Shown: piece after piece, positions 15,647 through 22,986 of the stretch
How positions within the stretch are numbered: position 1 is the stretch's first letter
Layout: every line of letters starts with the position of its first letter
Assembly: GCA_031551755.1 (NCBI GenBank)
Contig: JAVBNE010000031.1
Span: forward strand, 1-59,137
From: JAVBMU01 sp031551755
GTDB taxonomy: Bacteria; Actinomycetota; Actinomycetes; Actinomycetales; Cellulomonadaceae
Reading direction: 5' to 3'
DNA: 59,137 bases
Translations under genes and position numbers: made by a program
The notes under the pieces: model-generated
Databases searched by the model: none
The model's input: only the letters and a program-made list of their open reading frames with translations
What the model was told of the DNA's origin: nothing

Positions 15647-15856
15647 GTGAGAAAAAATCTAATAAATGCACGTAAAACCAAAGAGCTAACACAAGAGGAG
15701 TTAGCTCGAAGATTAAATATAACATCAAGGCATTATAGAGCATTGGAGTTAGGAAGTTCCAATGGCACAATACCTATTTGGAAACAATTAAAGCAAATAT
15801 TAGATAAATCTATTGATGACCTGCTCGAACAGGAATCAATAGAAATTAAAAAATAA
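15647..15856 (+). CDS. Cro-like Xre regulator of the third switch
   Basis: A 69-residue protein starting with GTG at 15647 after AAAGGAGAGGG. The helix-turn-helix is LTQEELARRLNITSRHYRALE (about residues 13-33). It would be driven by the near-consensus promoter at 15566-15594 and starts the rightward operon leading to the recombination genes. Confidence 0.75.
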   Translation: MRKNLINARKTKELTQEELARRLNITSRHYRALELGSSNGTIPIWKQLKQILDKSIDDLLEQESIEIKK

Positions 15857-15925
15857 ATCTTTAAAGCAATGATAACATTTTTTAAAACAGTTATCAATGC
15901 TTTATAAGGATAGGGGAATGAAGGA

Positions 15926-16225
15926 ATGAGGTCAACAGGAATAGTCAAAACAGTTGATAAGATTGGTAGAATCACGATACCACCAACACTAAGAAGAGAA
16001 TTCATTAATAGATTTAATGGCGTTTTAGAGGTCTATGTGAAAAATCAGAATATTACTTTAAAGAAATATGAATCTCTAGGAATAGCAAGAAGAATAGATG
16101 TTTATAAACAAATTTCATTACCATGGGAGATGAGAAAGACTTTAAATATTAAAGCTGGTGATAATCTTGAGATCCTAATAGATGGTGATGAGATAATCCT
16201 TAAAAAATTAGAAGGAGCGATTTAA
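15926..16225 (+). CDS. Tandem AbrB-type DNA-binding protein
   Basis: A 99-residue protein with two SpoVT/AbrB swapped-hairpin units: GIVKTVDKIGRITIPPTLRR (about residues 5-24) and ARRIDVYKQISLPWEMRKTL (about 55-74), each followed by a short beta hairpin. A single chain could form the fold that AbrB forms as a dimer. It is a likely transition-state-type regulator of phage or host genes. It is followed directly by the next gene. Confidence 0.75.
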   Translation: MRSTGIVKTVDKIGRITIPPTLRREFINRFNGVLEVYVKNQNITLKKYESLGIARRIDVYKQISLPWEMRKTLNIKAGDNLEILIDGDEIILKKLEGAI

Positions 16226-16468
16226 ATGTTTGATAATAAATTATCCTTAAATTTATCTAATTATAATCTTACAGACTGTGATGGTATAAGTATAAAGAAT
16301 GGAATTTATGATTCATTAAAAAATAGATGTTTTAATCATTTAGAACAAGATGAAGAGAATTTTATTATTGTTTTAAATGATGAGATAAAAAATGTAATAA
16401 GTGATTATGAAATAATACTTGATGCTATAAGACCTTATAAATATGATAGGAGGACCTTGAAATGTTAA
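16226..16468 (+). CDS. Hypothetical protein, 80 residues
   Basis: It starts at the base after the AbrB-type stop codon, with GAAGGAGCG as ribosome binding site. It is an acidic small protein of unknown family. Its end overlaps the exonuclease gene by 7 bases, so it belongs to the same operon. Confidence 0.6.
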   Translation: MFDNKLSLNLSNYNLTDCDGISIKNGIYDSLKNRCFNHLEQDEENFIIVLNDEIKNVISDYEIILDAIRPYKYDRRTLKC

Positions 16469-17397
16469 ATGTAATTCCAAAAAGATTGGTTAGTACTAAA
16501 GACATAACTCATGATGATTGGCTAGAGCAAAGGAAAAATGGTTTAGGAGGTTCCGATATAGCAGCAATATTAGGGCTAAATCCTTACAGATCAGCAATAT
16601 CAGTATTTTTAGATAAAACAGGTAAATCTGAAGTGATTGAAGATAATGAAGCCATGAGACAAGGAAGAGAATTAGAAGATTATGTAGCAAAAAGATTTGA
16701 AGAGAAGTCAAAGAAAAAAGTTAGAAGGAATAATTTTATACTGCAACATCCAGAGCATTATTTTATGCTTGCAAACATAGACAGGTGGATTGTTGGAGAA
16801 AACGCTGGCTTAGAGTGTAAAACAACAAATATTTTTAATTATAAGGCATATCAAAATGAAGGAGCACCTGCACAATACGAGCTTCAATGTATGCATTATA
16901 TGGCTGTTACAGGAGCAGATAAATGGTATTTAGCAGTTTTAGTGTATGGAAAAGATTATCTTGTTTTTGAATATCAAAGAGATGAAGAAATGATAGATAT
17001 GATTATTCAAGCAGAGAAACATTTTTGGGAGAATTATGTATTAAAAAATGTAATGCCACCTACAGATGGATCGATAGATGCAGAAAATCTTATTAAAAAC
17101 ATGTATCCAACTTCTTCAAAGGATAAAAAAATAGAGCTTATAGGCTTCTCAGATAAATTAAAAAGATATGATGAATTAAAAGAGCTAATGAGTAAACTCG
17201 AAAATGAACAAGAACAAATAAAACAAGAGATTCAAATGGAAATGGGAGATGCTGAAATAGCTGAAGCTGGAGATAGAACAATTACATGGAAGAATGTTAC
17301 TAGAAATACTTTTGATACAAAGAATTTTCAAACTAAACACAAAGACCTTTACAATCAATTTTTAAAGACAACCAGCCAAAGGAGGTTTTTGATTTGA
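16462..17397 (+). CDS. YqaJ-family phage recombination exonuclease
   Basis: A lambda-exonuclease-like nuclease that makes single-stranded tails for RecT. The 311-residue protein has the YqaJ pattern: WLEQRKNGLGGSDIAAILGL near residue 20, an R-x-G-R-E-L-E motif near 66, NIDRWI and ECKTTN (catalytic Glu-x-Lys near 115), then AQYELQCMHYMAVTG. A coiled segment precedes the end. AGGAGG lies before the start. It pairs with RecT 140 bp downstream. Confidence 0.9.
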   Translation: MLNVIPKRLVSTKDITHDDWLEQRKNGLGGSDIAAILGLNPYRSAISVFLDKTGKSEVIEDNEAMRQGRELEDYVAKRFEEKSKKKVRRNNFILQHPEHYFMLANIDRWIVGENAGLECKTTNIFNYKAYQNEGAPAQYELQCMHYMAVTGADKWYLAVLVYGKDYLVFEYQRDEEMIDMIIQAEKHFWENYVLKNVMPPTDGSIDAENLIKNMYPTSSKDKKIELIGFSDKLKRYDELKELMSKLENEQEQIKQEIQMEMGDAEIAEAGDRTITWKNVTRNTFDTKNFQTKHKDLYNQFLKTTSQRRFLI

Positions 17398-17540
17398 ATG
17401 ATACTGAAGAAATCAAAAGAAATAAAGTTTTAAAGCGCCTAGATGATGCTATTAAAAAAATAAAAGATGATGAATTAAGAATTTCAGTAATTTCTGCATT
17501 GGGACAATACATGTGTTTGAACTATCGAGGGAGAAGATGA
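17394..17540 (+). CDS. Small protein between exonuclease and recT, 48 residues
   Basis: A frame starting with TTG at 17394 overlaps the exonuclease stop codon by four bases and has AAAGGAGG eight bases upstream. The 48-residue product is a charged helix followed by a short hydrophobic segment. It fills the gap to recT exactly. Unknown function. Confidence 0.55.
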   Translation: MNDTEEIKRNKVLKRLDDAIKKIKDDELRISVISALGQYMCLNYRGRR

Positions 17541-17541
17541 T

Positions 17542-18369
17542 ATGAGCATTGATTTAAAAGAAAAAGTAATAAGCCAAACTAAAAATTTAACAACTACAGA
17601 GGTAAATAATGTTGTAAATAAAAAGCCGCAATCAATAAAAGATTGGATCAAAACCATGGAGCCTGAGATAAAAAAAGCATTACCTAAAACAATCACTCCA
17701 GAACGCTTTACAAGGCTTGCAATGACAGCTTTAAGTGTTAATCCAAGGCTTGCTGAATGTACCCCTATAAGCTTTATAGGCGCTTTAATGAACGCAGCAC
17801 AGCTAGGACTTGAGCCTAATACACCAATAGGTCAAGCGTATCTTGTTCCATTCAAAAATAAAGGTAAGTTGGAAGCTCAATTTCAAATTGGGTATAAAGG
17901 ATTGATAGATCTAGCATATAGATCTGGAGAGTTTCAAAGCATATATAGCCATGTCGTGTATGAGAATGATGAGTTTGATTTTCAATATGGTATAAATACT
18001 AATTTAATACATAAACCTGCTAAATCAAATAGAGGTGAACCTGAATGGGTATATGCAATTTTTAAACTTATAAATGGTGGTTATGGATTTGAAGTAATGA
18101 GTATTGATGATATAAAAGAACATGCTAAGAAATATTCTAAAAATTTTAATAGTGAATATAGCCCATGGTCAACGGATTTCAATGAAATGGCTAAGAAAAC
18201 AGTTATTAAAAAATTATTAAAGTATGCTCCACTCAAGGTAGAATTTGTAAAAGAAATTATTCAGGATGAAACAATTAAAAATAGAATTGATCTTGATATG
18301 AAAGATGTAGAGTCTGAGAATGTTTTTGAAGTAGAAGCTTCATATGAGGTAAATGATGACGTTAAATAA
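17542..18369 (+). CDS. recT: RecT single-strand annealing protein
   Basis: It binds single-stranded DNA and anneals complementary strands, acting with the YqaJ exonuclease. The 275-residue protein shows the RecT pattern: TPERFTRLAMTALSVNPRLAECTP near residues 50-75, GALMNAAQLGLEPNTPIGQAYLVPF near 80-105, GYKGLIDLAYRSG near 116-128 and WSTDFNEMAKKTVIKKL. GGGAGAAGA precedes the ATG. It overlaps the next frame by 17 bases. Confidence 0.93.
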   Translation: MSIDLKEKVISQTKNLTTTEVNNVVNKKPQSIKDWIKTMEPEIKKALPKTITPERFTRLAMTALSVNPRLAECTPISFIGALMNAAQLGLEPNTPIGQAYLVPFKNKGKLEAQFQIGYKGLIDLAYRSGEFQSIYSHVVYENDEFDFQYGINTNLIHKPAKSNRGEPEWVYAIFKLINGGYGFEVMSIDDIKEHAKKYSKNFNSEYSPWSTDFNEMAKKTVIKKLLKYAPLKVEFVKEIIQDETIKNRIDLDMKDVESENVFEVEASYEVNDDVK

Positions 18370-18604
18370 AATAATTGAATTTGAAAGAGATGTAGATGTT
18401 TATTTTGATAATGAATTTGTTGTTATTATGGTTGATAACAAACAAGCAATACTTTCTGGAGAGGAAGCTTTAGAACTTGTTAGTGAACTAGAAAAGAAGA
18501 TCTTTGATTCTAAACTAAATTATGTGGATTTGGAGAGAGAATATTATAAATTAAAGCTTATGTACAATGATTTGATTGATGACAATTTAAGAAAAGCAAT
18601 TTAA
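18353..18604 (+). CDS. Hypothetical protein, 83 residues
   Basis: It overlaps the end of recT, and tandem ATGs at 18353 and 18356 are both usable. The N-terminal half is a small beta-rich region and the C-terminal half a charged coiled coil. Its position between recT and the initiator suggests replication or recombination support, but I do not recognise it. Confidence 0.6.
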   Translation: MMTLNKIIEFERDVDVYFDNEFVVIMVDNKQAILSGEEALELVSELEKKIFDSKLNYVDLEREYYKLKLMYNDLIDDNLRKAI

Positions 18605-18625
18605 GAATGAAAGGAAAGAAAGAAT

Positions 18626-18817
18626 ATGTTATTTAATTCAAACAAAATTGTGTCAATATCAGAGGTTAATCAAAATTTTTCAAAAATAGTAAGGCTTTTA
18701 GAAAAACATAAATCATTGATTGTTTTGAAGAATAACAAACCAGTTTTTGTGTTAATTGACTATAAAGAGCTAGAAGAAGATAGTTTGTTTAAACAGTATG
18801 TAGAAAAAATTAGTTAA
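18626..18817 (+). CDS. Phd/YefM-type antitoxin without a toxin partner
   Basis: The 63-residue protein has the Phd/YefM N-terminal DNA-binding fold: IVSISEVNQNFSKIVRLLEK followed by NNKPVFVLIDYKELEE. The usual toxin-binding tail is short. The next gene is the replication initiator, not a RelE or Doc toxin, so it stands alone and may be a regulator or a decoy antitoxin (inference). Confidence 0.7.
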   Translation: MLFNSNKIVSISEVNQNFSKIVRLLEKHKSLIVLKNNKPVFVLIDYKELEEDSLFKQYVEKIS

Positions 18818-18831
18818 GAGGTGTGTGAGAA

Positions 18832-19791
18832 ATGGGAATGTTCATAGATGTTGAACCATTAGTTGTAAATACGACCATAGCAGAAATATTAGGATTAAAT
18901 AATTCAATTATTATTCAACAATTGCATTATTGGGTAGTAAAAAATAAAAAGAATAATCATAATTTTTATGATGGAAGATATTGGGTGTTTAATTCTTATA
19001 ATGAGTGGGCTAAAGTGTTCCCATTTTGGGGAATTAGAACCATTAAAAGGATTTTTAAAGAATTAGAGGATGCAAATATTATTTTAACATCTAATTACAA
19101 CAAAATGAGGATGGACAGGACCAAATGGTATACGCTTAATTATGAAAAATTAGAAGAAATCGAAAGAGAATTTAATGAAAAGGCTACAGTAGAAACTATA
19201 GACGAAACTAATGAATGTAGTAATGAGAACTATGAAGATGACAAAAATGAGTCAAGCATTGACCAAAACATGCCAAACATAGTGCCAGATTGTCACAATG
19301 ACAAAGTGCCAAAATGTCACAATGACATAGTGTCAGATTGGCACAATGGAAAGTGCCAACTTGGCACCGACAATACCAAAGACTACTACAAAGACTACAC
19401 TAAGACTACTATACCATATATACATAAAAGCACCAAAAGTGTTGATGGGAAATCTAAAGAAGATAAAAAAATTAAGTATGCTGAATTTGTAACCATGACC
19501 AATGCTGAACATGAAAAATTGGTTAGCACTCATGGAGAAATAGATACCCAAAGAATGATTGAAATTTTAGATAATTGGAAAGGTCAAGAGGGTAAAACAT
19601 ATAAATCTGATTATAGAGCTATTTTAAGTTGGGTTGTTAAAGCTCTAGAAGAAGAAAAACAGAGATCTAAAAGGTTTTTGGGTTTTTCAAAAGGAGATTC
19701 TCAAAGTGAAAATATCCAAAATGGGATGAAATTATATGAGAAATATAAAAAACTAGAAGAGGAAGGGGATGAAGGAATAAGTATATGGTGA
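18832..19791 (+). CDS. Phage replication initiator (replisome organiser)
   Basis: A 319-residue protein with an N-terminal winged helix (residues 10-110; HYWVVKNKKNNHNF, then YWVFNSYNEWAK and IRTIKRIFKELEDANII), the form common in Firmicute phage initiators. A polar linker (about 120-200) contains a repeating eight-residue unit (VPDCHNDK, VPKCHNDI, VSDWHNGK) encoded by 24-bp DNA iterons. The C-terminal domain (about 215-290) has a DnaD-like YKSDYRAILSWV stretch. It likely opens the phage origin inside its own gene and recruits host helicase with the downstream loader. No phage DnaB was found. Confidence 0.82.
   Translation: MGMFIDVEPLVVNTTIAEILGLNNSIIIQQLHYWVVKNKKNNHNFYDGRYWVFNSYNEWAKVFPFWGIRTIKRIFKELEDANIILTSNYNKMRMDRTKWYTLNYEKLEEIEREFNEKATVETIDETNECSNENYEDDKNESSIDQNMPNIVPDCHNDKVPKCHNDIVSDWHNGKCQLGTDNTKDYYKDYTKTTIPYIHKSTKSVDGKSKEDKKIKYAEFVTMTNAEHEKLVSTHGEIDTQRMIEILDNWKGQEGKTYKSDYRAILSWVVKALEEEKQRSKRFLGFSKGDSQSENIQNGMKLYEKYKKLEEEGDEGISIW
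19281..19367 (+). other. Iteron array, candidate phage replication origin
   Basis: Four 15-bp inverted repeats of form GTGNCA-N3-TGNCAC lie at 19282-19296, 19306-19320, 19330-19344 and 19353-19367, spaced 24, 24 and 23 bp. The last, GTGCCAACTTGGCAC, is perfect in its six-base arms. An origin inside the initiator gene is well known (lambda O type). An A/T-rich stretch follows. Confidence 0.75.
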
Positions 19792-20345
19792 AAAGTGAAG
19801 TATCAAAGATTCTGACAATCATAGCATCAGTTTATCCTAAGTTTTATATACCTGAAGATGAAGAAAAAGCCACATATAAGGTTGATATATGGTATTCATT
19901 TTTAAAAGATTTAGATTACAATGTTGCTCAATTGGCGGTGCAAAAGCTTGTTATGACAAATAAATTTCCTCCGAGTATAGCAGAAATTAGAGAAATAGCT
20001 GCTAAAATAGCAAGTGGCGAAAGTGCAAGTGCAGGAGAAGCTTGGGGAGAAGTTGAAAGTGCTATTCATAGATATGGATCTTGTAGATATGATGCTACTA
20101 GGCTAGAAGAAGCAATGAATAGCTTAAGCGAAACAACCAGAAGAGTTGTCAAATGGATGAACTGGACAGAAATATGCGATTCTGAAAATTTAGGGGTTGT
20201 TCGAGGGCAATTCATGAAAATATATGACACAGAATCAAAGAGAGTAGAAGAAAGAAAATCATTACCTCCACAGCTTATAAAACAAATACAAATGATTTCA
20301 AATAGGAGTATAAACGATTTAAAAGTAATTGAAGGTGGCAAATAG
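19785..20345 (+). CDS. Helicase loader of the G39P type
   Basis: The 186-residue protein has the pattern of phage helicase loaders/inhibitors such as SPP1 G39P: ASVYPKFY near residue 12, WYSFLKDLDYNVAQLAVQKL near 30-50, FPPSIAEIREIA near 55-67. It should load host DnaB at the phage origin. It overlaps the initiator gene by 7 bases, supporting joint function. The C-terminal half is less conserved. Confidence 0.8.
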   Translation: MVKSEVSKILTIIASVYPKFYIPEDEEKATYKVDIWYSFLKDLDYNVAQLAVQKLVMTNKFPPSIAEIREIAAKIASGESASAGEAWGEVESAIHRYGSCRYDATRLEEAMNSLSETTRRVVKWMNWTEICDSENLGVVRGQFMKIYDTESKRVEERKSLPPQLIKQIQMISNRSINDLKVIEGGK

Positions 20346-20375
20346 ACATTTTAAATAATACATTTTGGAGGGTTT

Positions 20376-20681
20376 ATGCATTTAAATCAAATTGATGACA
20401 GTATTTTAGTTGGTCTATCTGATTATCAGATTTCAGTAATAAGAAATTGTTTAACCAAAGAATTTATACAAAATGCTAAAAATAAACATAGAAAAACAAT
20501 CAAAATTCAATATCTTGAGCGGTTAAAAAATAAAAAGGTTAGAAAGATTAGGGAAATTACTAACGAGATCTATTATATAAACTGCAAGCAGATAGACTTG
20601 TTGGACATAATAAATATCTTGAACGATACTGAACAAATACAAAATAACTATAAATTAGCATTAAAAAAGTTGAAGGAGTGA
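20376..20681 (+). CDS. Hypothetical protein, 101 residues
   Basis: TTTTGGAGGG lies just before the ATG. The product is basic and helical, with many Lys/Arg in the middle, and ends in a Leu-rich helix. It probably belongs to the replication operon. Not recognised. Confidence 0.6.
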   Translation: MHLNQIDDSILVGLSDYQISVIRNCLTKEFIQNAKNKHRKTIKIQYLERLKNKKVRKIREITNEIYYINCKQIDLLDIINILNDTEQIQNNYKLALKKLKE

Positions 20682-20833
20682 ATTTAAAGGATGATGTAAG
20701 AAAATATGCCTTTAAAGTAGAGAACCTAGAATATGATATAAAATATTTGAAGTTTGATTTAAAAACTGAGAAGAAAATAAGTGATAATTTAAGGAGGTGG
20801 TTTTTACCAGAAGAAGATAAGGTTTTAAGTTGA
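20678..20833 (+). CDS. Possible small protein, 51 residues
   Basis: A GTG at 20678 overlaps the stop of the previous gene as GTGA, which suggests coupled translation. The product is a charged helix ending in Arg-Arg-Trp-Phe. There is no separate ribosome binding site, so support is modest. Confidence 0.4.
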   Translation: MNLKDDVRKYAFKVENLEYDIKYLKFDLKTEKKISDNLRRWFLPEEDKVLS

Positions 20834-20946
20834 TTTTAAGAAGACAAAAAATAGAAAAAACAAAAGAAATGGCAACTGGAGGAATGGAGAACAGCTTAAG
20901 AGGAATACAAAAGAAGAGGCTCCATTATGAAAGGCGGCAGTTATAA
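20830..20946 (+). CDS. Possible small basic protein, 38 residues
   Basis: A TTG at 20830 overlaps the stop of the preceding small frame (TTGA). The 38-residue product is strongly basic (Arg-Arg, Lys-Lys-Arg). No clear ribosome binding site. It is the only frame in the gap before the mobilisation-like cassette. Confidence 0.3.
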   Translation: MILRRQKIEKTKEMATGGMENSLRGIQKKRLHYERRQL

Positions 20947-21020
20947 GGATTTAAATAGAATTTAAAAGAGTCGAAAACAAAATAAATATAAATAAATAAA
21001 ATTTGGGGAGTGTAAAAATA

Positions 21021-21446
21021 ATGAAAGATGTAAAAATTTATGTTAAAGAAAACTTTGGAAATCTATTTTATATGGGAATGAATGTTAAATACTCTTATGT
21101 AAACAAGGCTAAAACTGAAAATATTGAAAGTATCATTTTTAGATTAGGTTCTGAATTGCAAGGTGGAGAGATTCCAGTAACAGTTCCAATTCCTTTACCA
21201 TCGCTTGAAAATCCTAAAGTAGTTGAGGAGTTCATGAATAGAATAGCAACATTTAAGTTTAATGATAAAGTAGAGATCACTGATGTGTTAATGAATACTT
21301 CGGCAGCAGTTAATGGAAATTTTGCAAGTACAAAAGATAGCTTTAAGGCTTCTAATATTTACTTAGCAGGATCTACAGCAGTAACACCACCACCTTCTAA
21401 TATAAATAATGAAAAAGTTGAGAAACTTGAAAAGAAGGCAAGCTAA
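21021..21446 (+). CDS. First gene of the Tn916-like cassette, 141 residues
   Basis: The ATG at 21021 follows GGGGAG; a TTG at 21003 is less likely. The N-terminal part is beta-rich, and a Pro-rich tail ends in a Lys/Glu helix. In Tn916 and ICEBs1 a small DUF961-type gene (orf23/orf22, ydcP) precedes the FtsK-like gene, and this one holds the same place. I cannot prove the family by eye. A role in handling single-stranded transfer DNA is inference. Confidence 0.55.
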   Translation: MKDVKIYVKENFGNLFYMGMNVKYSYVNKAKTENIESIIFRLGSELQGGEIPVTVPIPLPSLENPKVVEEFMNRIATFKFNDKVEITDVLMNTSAAVNGNFASTKDSFKASNIYLAGSTAVTPPPSNINNEKVEKLEKKAS

Positions 21447-21464
21447 TGAAGATAGGGGGTAAAA

Positions 21465-22823
21465 ATGACAAAAGTAAAAGGAATACGAATAAGAAGGCAA
21501 TTTGAAAGAATATACTTTAATTTAGTATTATCATCTTTAACATTCCTGAGCTTATCAATATTCCTACTAGAAATTAAGATAACAGAGAAAATTATAAACC
21601 AGTCCATAAGCTCGAACCTTAACGGGCTGGTATTTCTCCTAACCATTTCATTAATAACTTCATTAATAATGATAGCGCTAATTTGTATTTTTGTAAAGAA
21701 GCCTATTAAGTATCTTTCAAACTTACAAAAGCTCGCAAAAGTCATTAAATTGAATGGTTTTATGGTAATAAACGATAAAAAATTAACTTATTATCCTAAA
21801 TTTTATTATTTTGAAAATGATGAGAAGATGACTATATCAATAAAATTAGATGGTTCACGGTTTCATGAGAAGTTTTTAGGTTTACAAACAAAGTTTGAGC
21901 ATGTATACATAGCGGAATTAACAGATAAGGTTATTAAAGATAGTTATGTAATATATACACTTTGTAAAATAGATAATTCTAGGAGATTAGATATAACAAA
22001 TGTTTCTACAACTGATAAATATAAAATACAACTAATGAAAGGACTTGAATATAACATTGCAGAGAACCCACATGCTTTGATATGTGGAGCAACAAAAGGT
22101 GGAAAATCAAGCTTTCTAATGTACTTAATAAAAAAGTTCTTGGAAATGGATTGCATTGTTAAGATAGCAGATCCTAAAATGAGTGATCTTAGTACGTTAG
22201 ATGAGATTATGGGTGAAGATAATGTTGTTTATACAAAAGGTCAGATACTGCAACAATTAAGATTAGCAAATGAAGAAATGGATAGAAGGTACCTAGAAAT
22301 AAGGAATTCTAAAGGTTCAAAATTTGGTAAGACATTTATGGATCATGGATATAAACCTTACATTTTAATAATAGATGAGTTTGTTGCTTTTATGGACTCT
22401 TTGGAAACGAAGAAAGGAAATAATGAAATGGAAGAAGCTGAAGAAGCTTTAACCAATGTAATTTTAAAAGGTAGAGCAGCTGGAGTACAAGTATATTTAA
22501 CTACTCAGAGGGCTGATACTGCTGATGGTGTAAAGGGTAGCTGGAGAGATCAATTATTTTTAAGAGTATTCTTAGGAAATTCACCTTCTAAAGCTGGATT
22601 AAGAATGGTTTTTGGAGATGTAGATAAAGAATTTTCAACAAGAACTGAAAAAGGTAGTGGATGGATTTTTATAATGGGAGAATCTTCAGTTATTCAAGAG
22701 TTTTATTCACCATGGGTTGACAAGGATTATGACTTTGTTGAAGATATTGTACATATTTTACAGCATAAAAAAGATAATGAAGATAATTTTATAGTTTTGA
22801 AAGATCAGTATAAAGCAGTTTAA
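21465..22823 (+). CDS. FtsK/SpoIIIE-like coupling ATPase (Tn916 Orf21/YdcQ type)
   Basis: A 452-residue membrane ATPase. Two transmembrane segments lie at about residues 20-37 and 48-73. The motor domain has Walker A GATKGGKSS (about 208-216), Walker B YILIIDEFVAF (about 300) and the TTQRAD motif after it. This fits the conjugation coupling proteins of Tn916/ICEBs1 that bring relaxase-bound DNA to the membrane. It is followed by the oriT-like region and the relaxase, as in those elements. The ribosome binding site is AGGGGG. Confidence 0.85.
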   Translation: MTKVKGIRIRRQFERIYFNLVLSSLTFLSLSIFLLEIKITEKIINQSISSNLNGLVFLLTISLITSLIMIALICIFVKKPIKYLSNLQKLAKVIKLNGFMVINDKKLTYYPKFYYFENDEKMTISIKLDGSRFHEKFLGLQTKFEHVYIAELTDKVIKDSYVIYTLCKIDNSRRLDITNVSTTDKYKIQLMKGLEYNIAENPHALICGATKGGKSSFLMYLIKKFLEMDCIVKIADPKMSDLSTLDEIMGEDNVVYTKGQILQQLRLANEEMDRRYLEIRNSKGSKFGKTFMDHGYKPYILIIDEFVAFMDSLETKKGNNEMEEAEEALTNVILKGRAAGVQVYLTTQRADTADGVKGSWRDQLFLRVFLGNSPSKAGLRMVFGDVDKEFSTRTEKGSGWIFIMGESSVIQEFYSPWVDKDYDFVEDIVHILQHKKDNEDNFIVLKDQYKAV

Positions 22824-22870
22824 TTCTTTTAAGATATTTAATGTTTTAATACAACTGTGGACTAAAGGTA

Positions 22871-22940
22871 GTTGCTCAGGGCGGCGGCGGAGCCAAGCCG
22901 CCAGCGGAGCGACTGAGCCCCCGTTTTAGTAACACGGGGG
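22871..22940 (+). other. oriT-like / double-strand-origin-like hairpin region
   Basis: In very AT-rich DNA this 70-bp patch is GC-rich. The outer stem GCTCAG/CTGAGC (22874-22879, 22913-22918) encloses GGCGGC/GCCGCC (22883-22888, 22897-22902). Next CCCCCGT and ACGGGGG (22918-22924, 22934-22940) form a second stem with TAAC in its loop. ICEBs1 and Tn916 nick sites have the same plan, a C-run/G-run stem around a TAAC-containing loop, between the coupling gene and the relaxase gene (from memory). Confidence 0.7.
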
Positions 22941-22958
22941 TAGACAATACATTGAAAT

Positions 22959-22986
22959 AGCCTTCGGAGGAAGGAGTATCAAGGCT
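22959..22986 (+). promoter_or_regulatory. Hairpin exposing the relaxase ribosome binding site
   Basis: AGCCTT (22959-22964) and AAGGCT (22981-22986) form a stem ending at the base before the TTG start. The loop contains GGAGGAAGGAG (22966-22976). It could tune relaxase translation. Confidence 0.5.
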
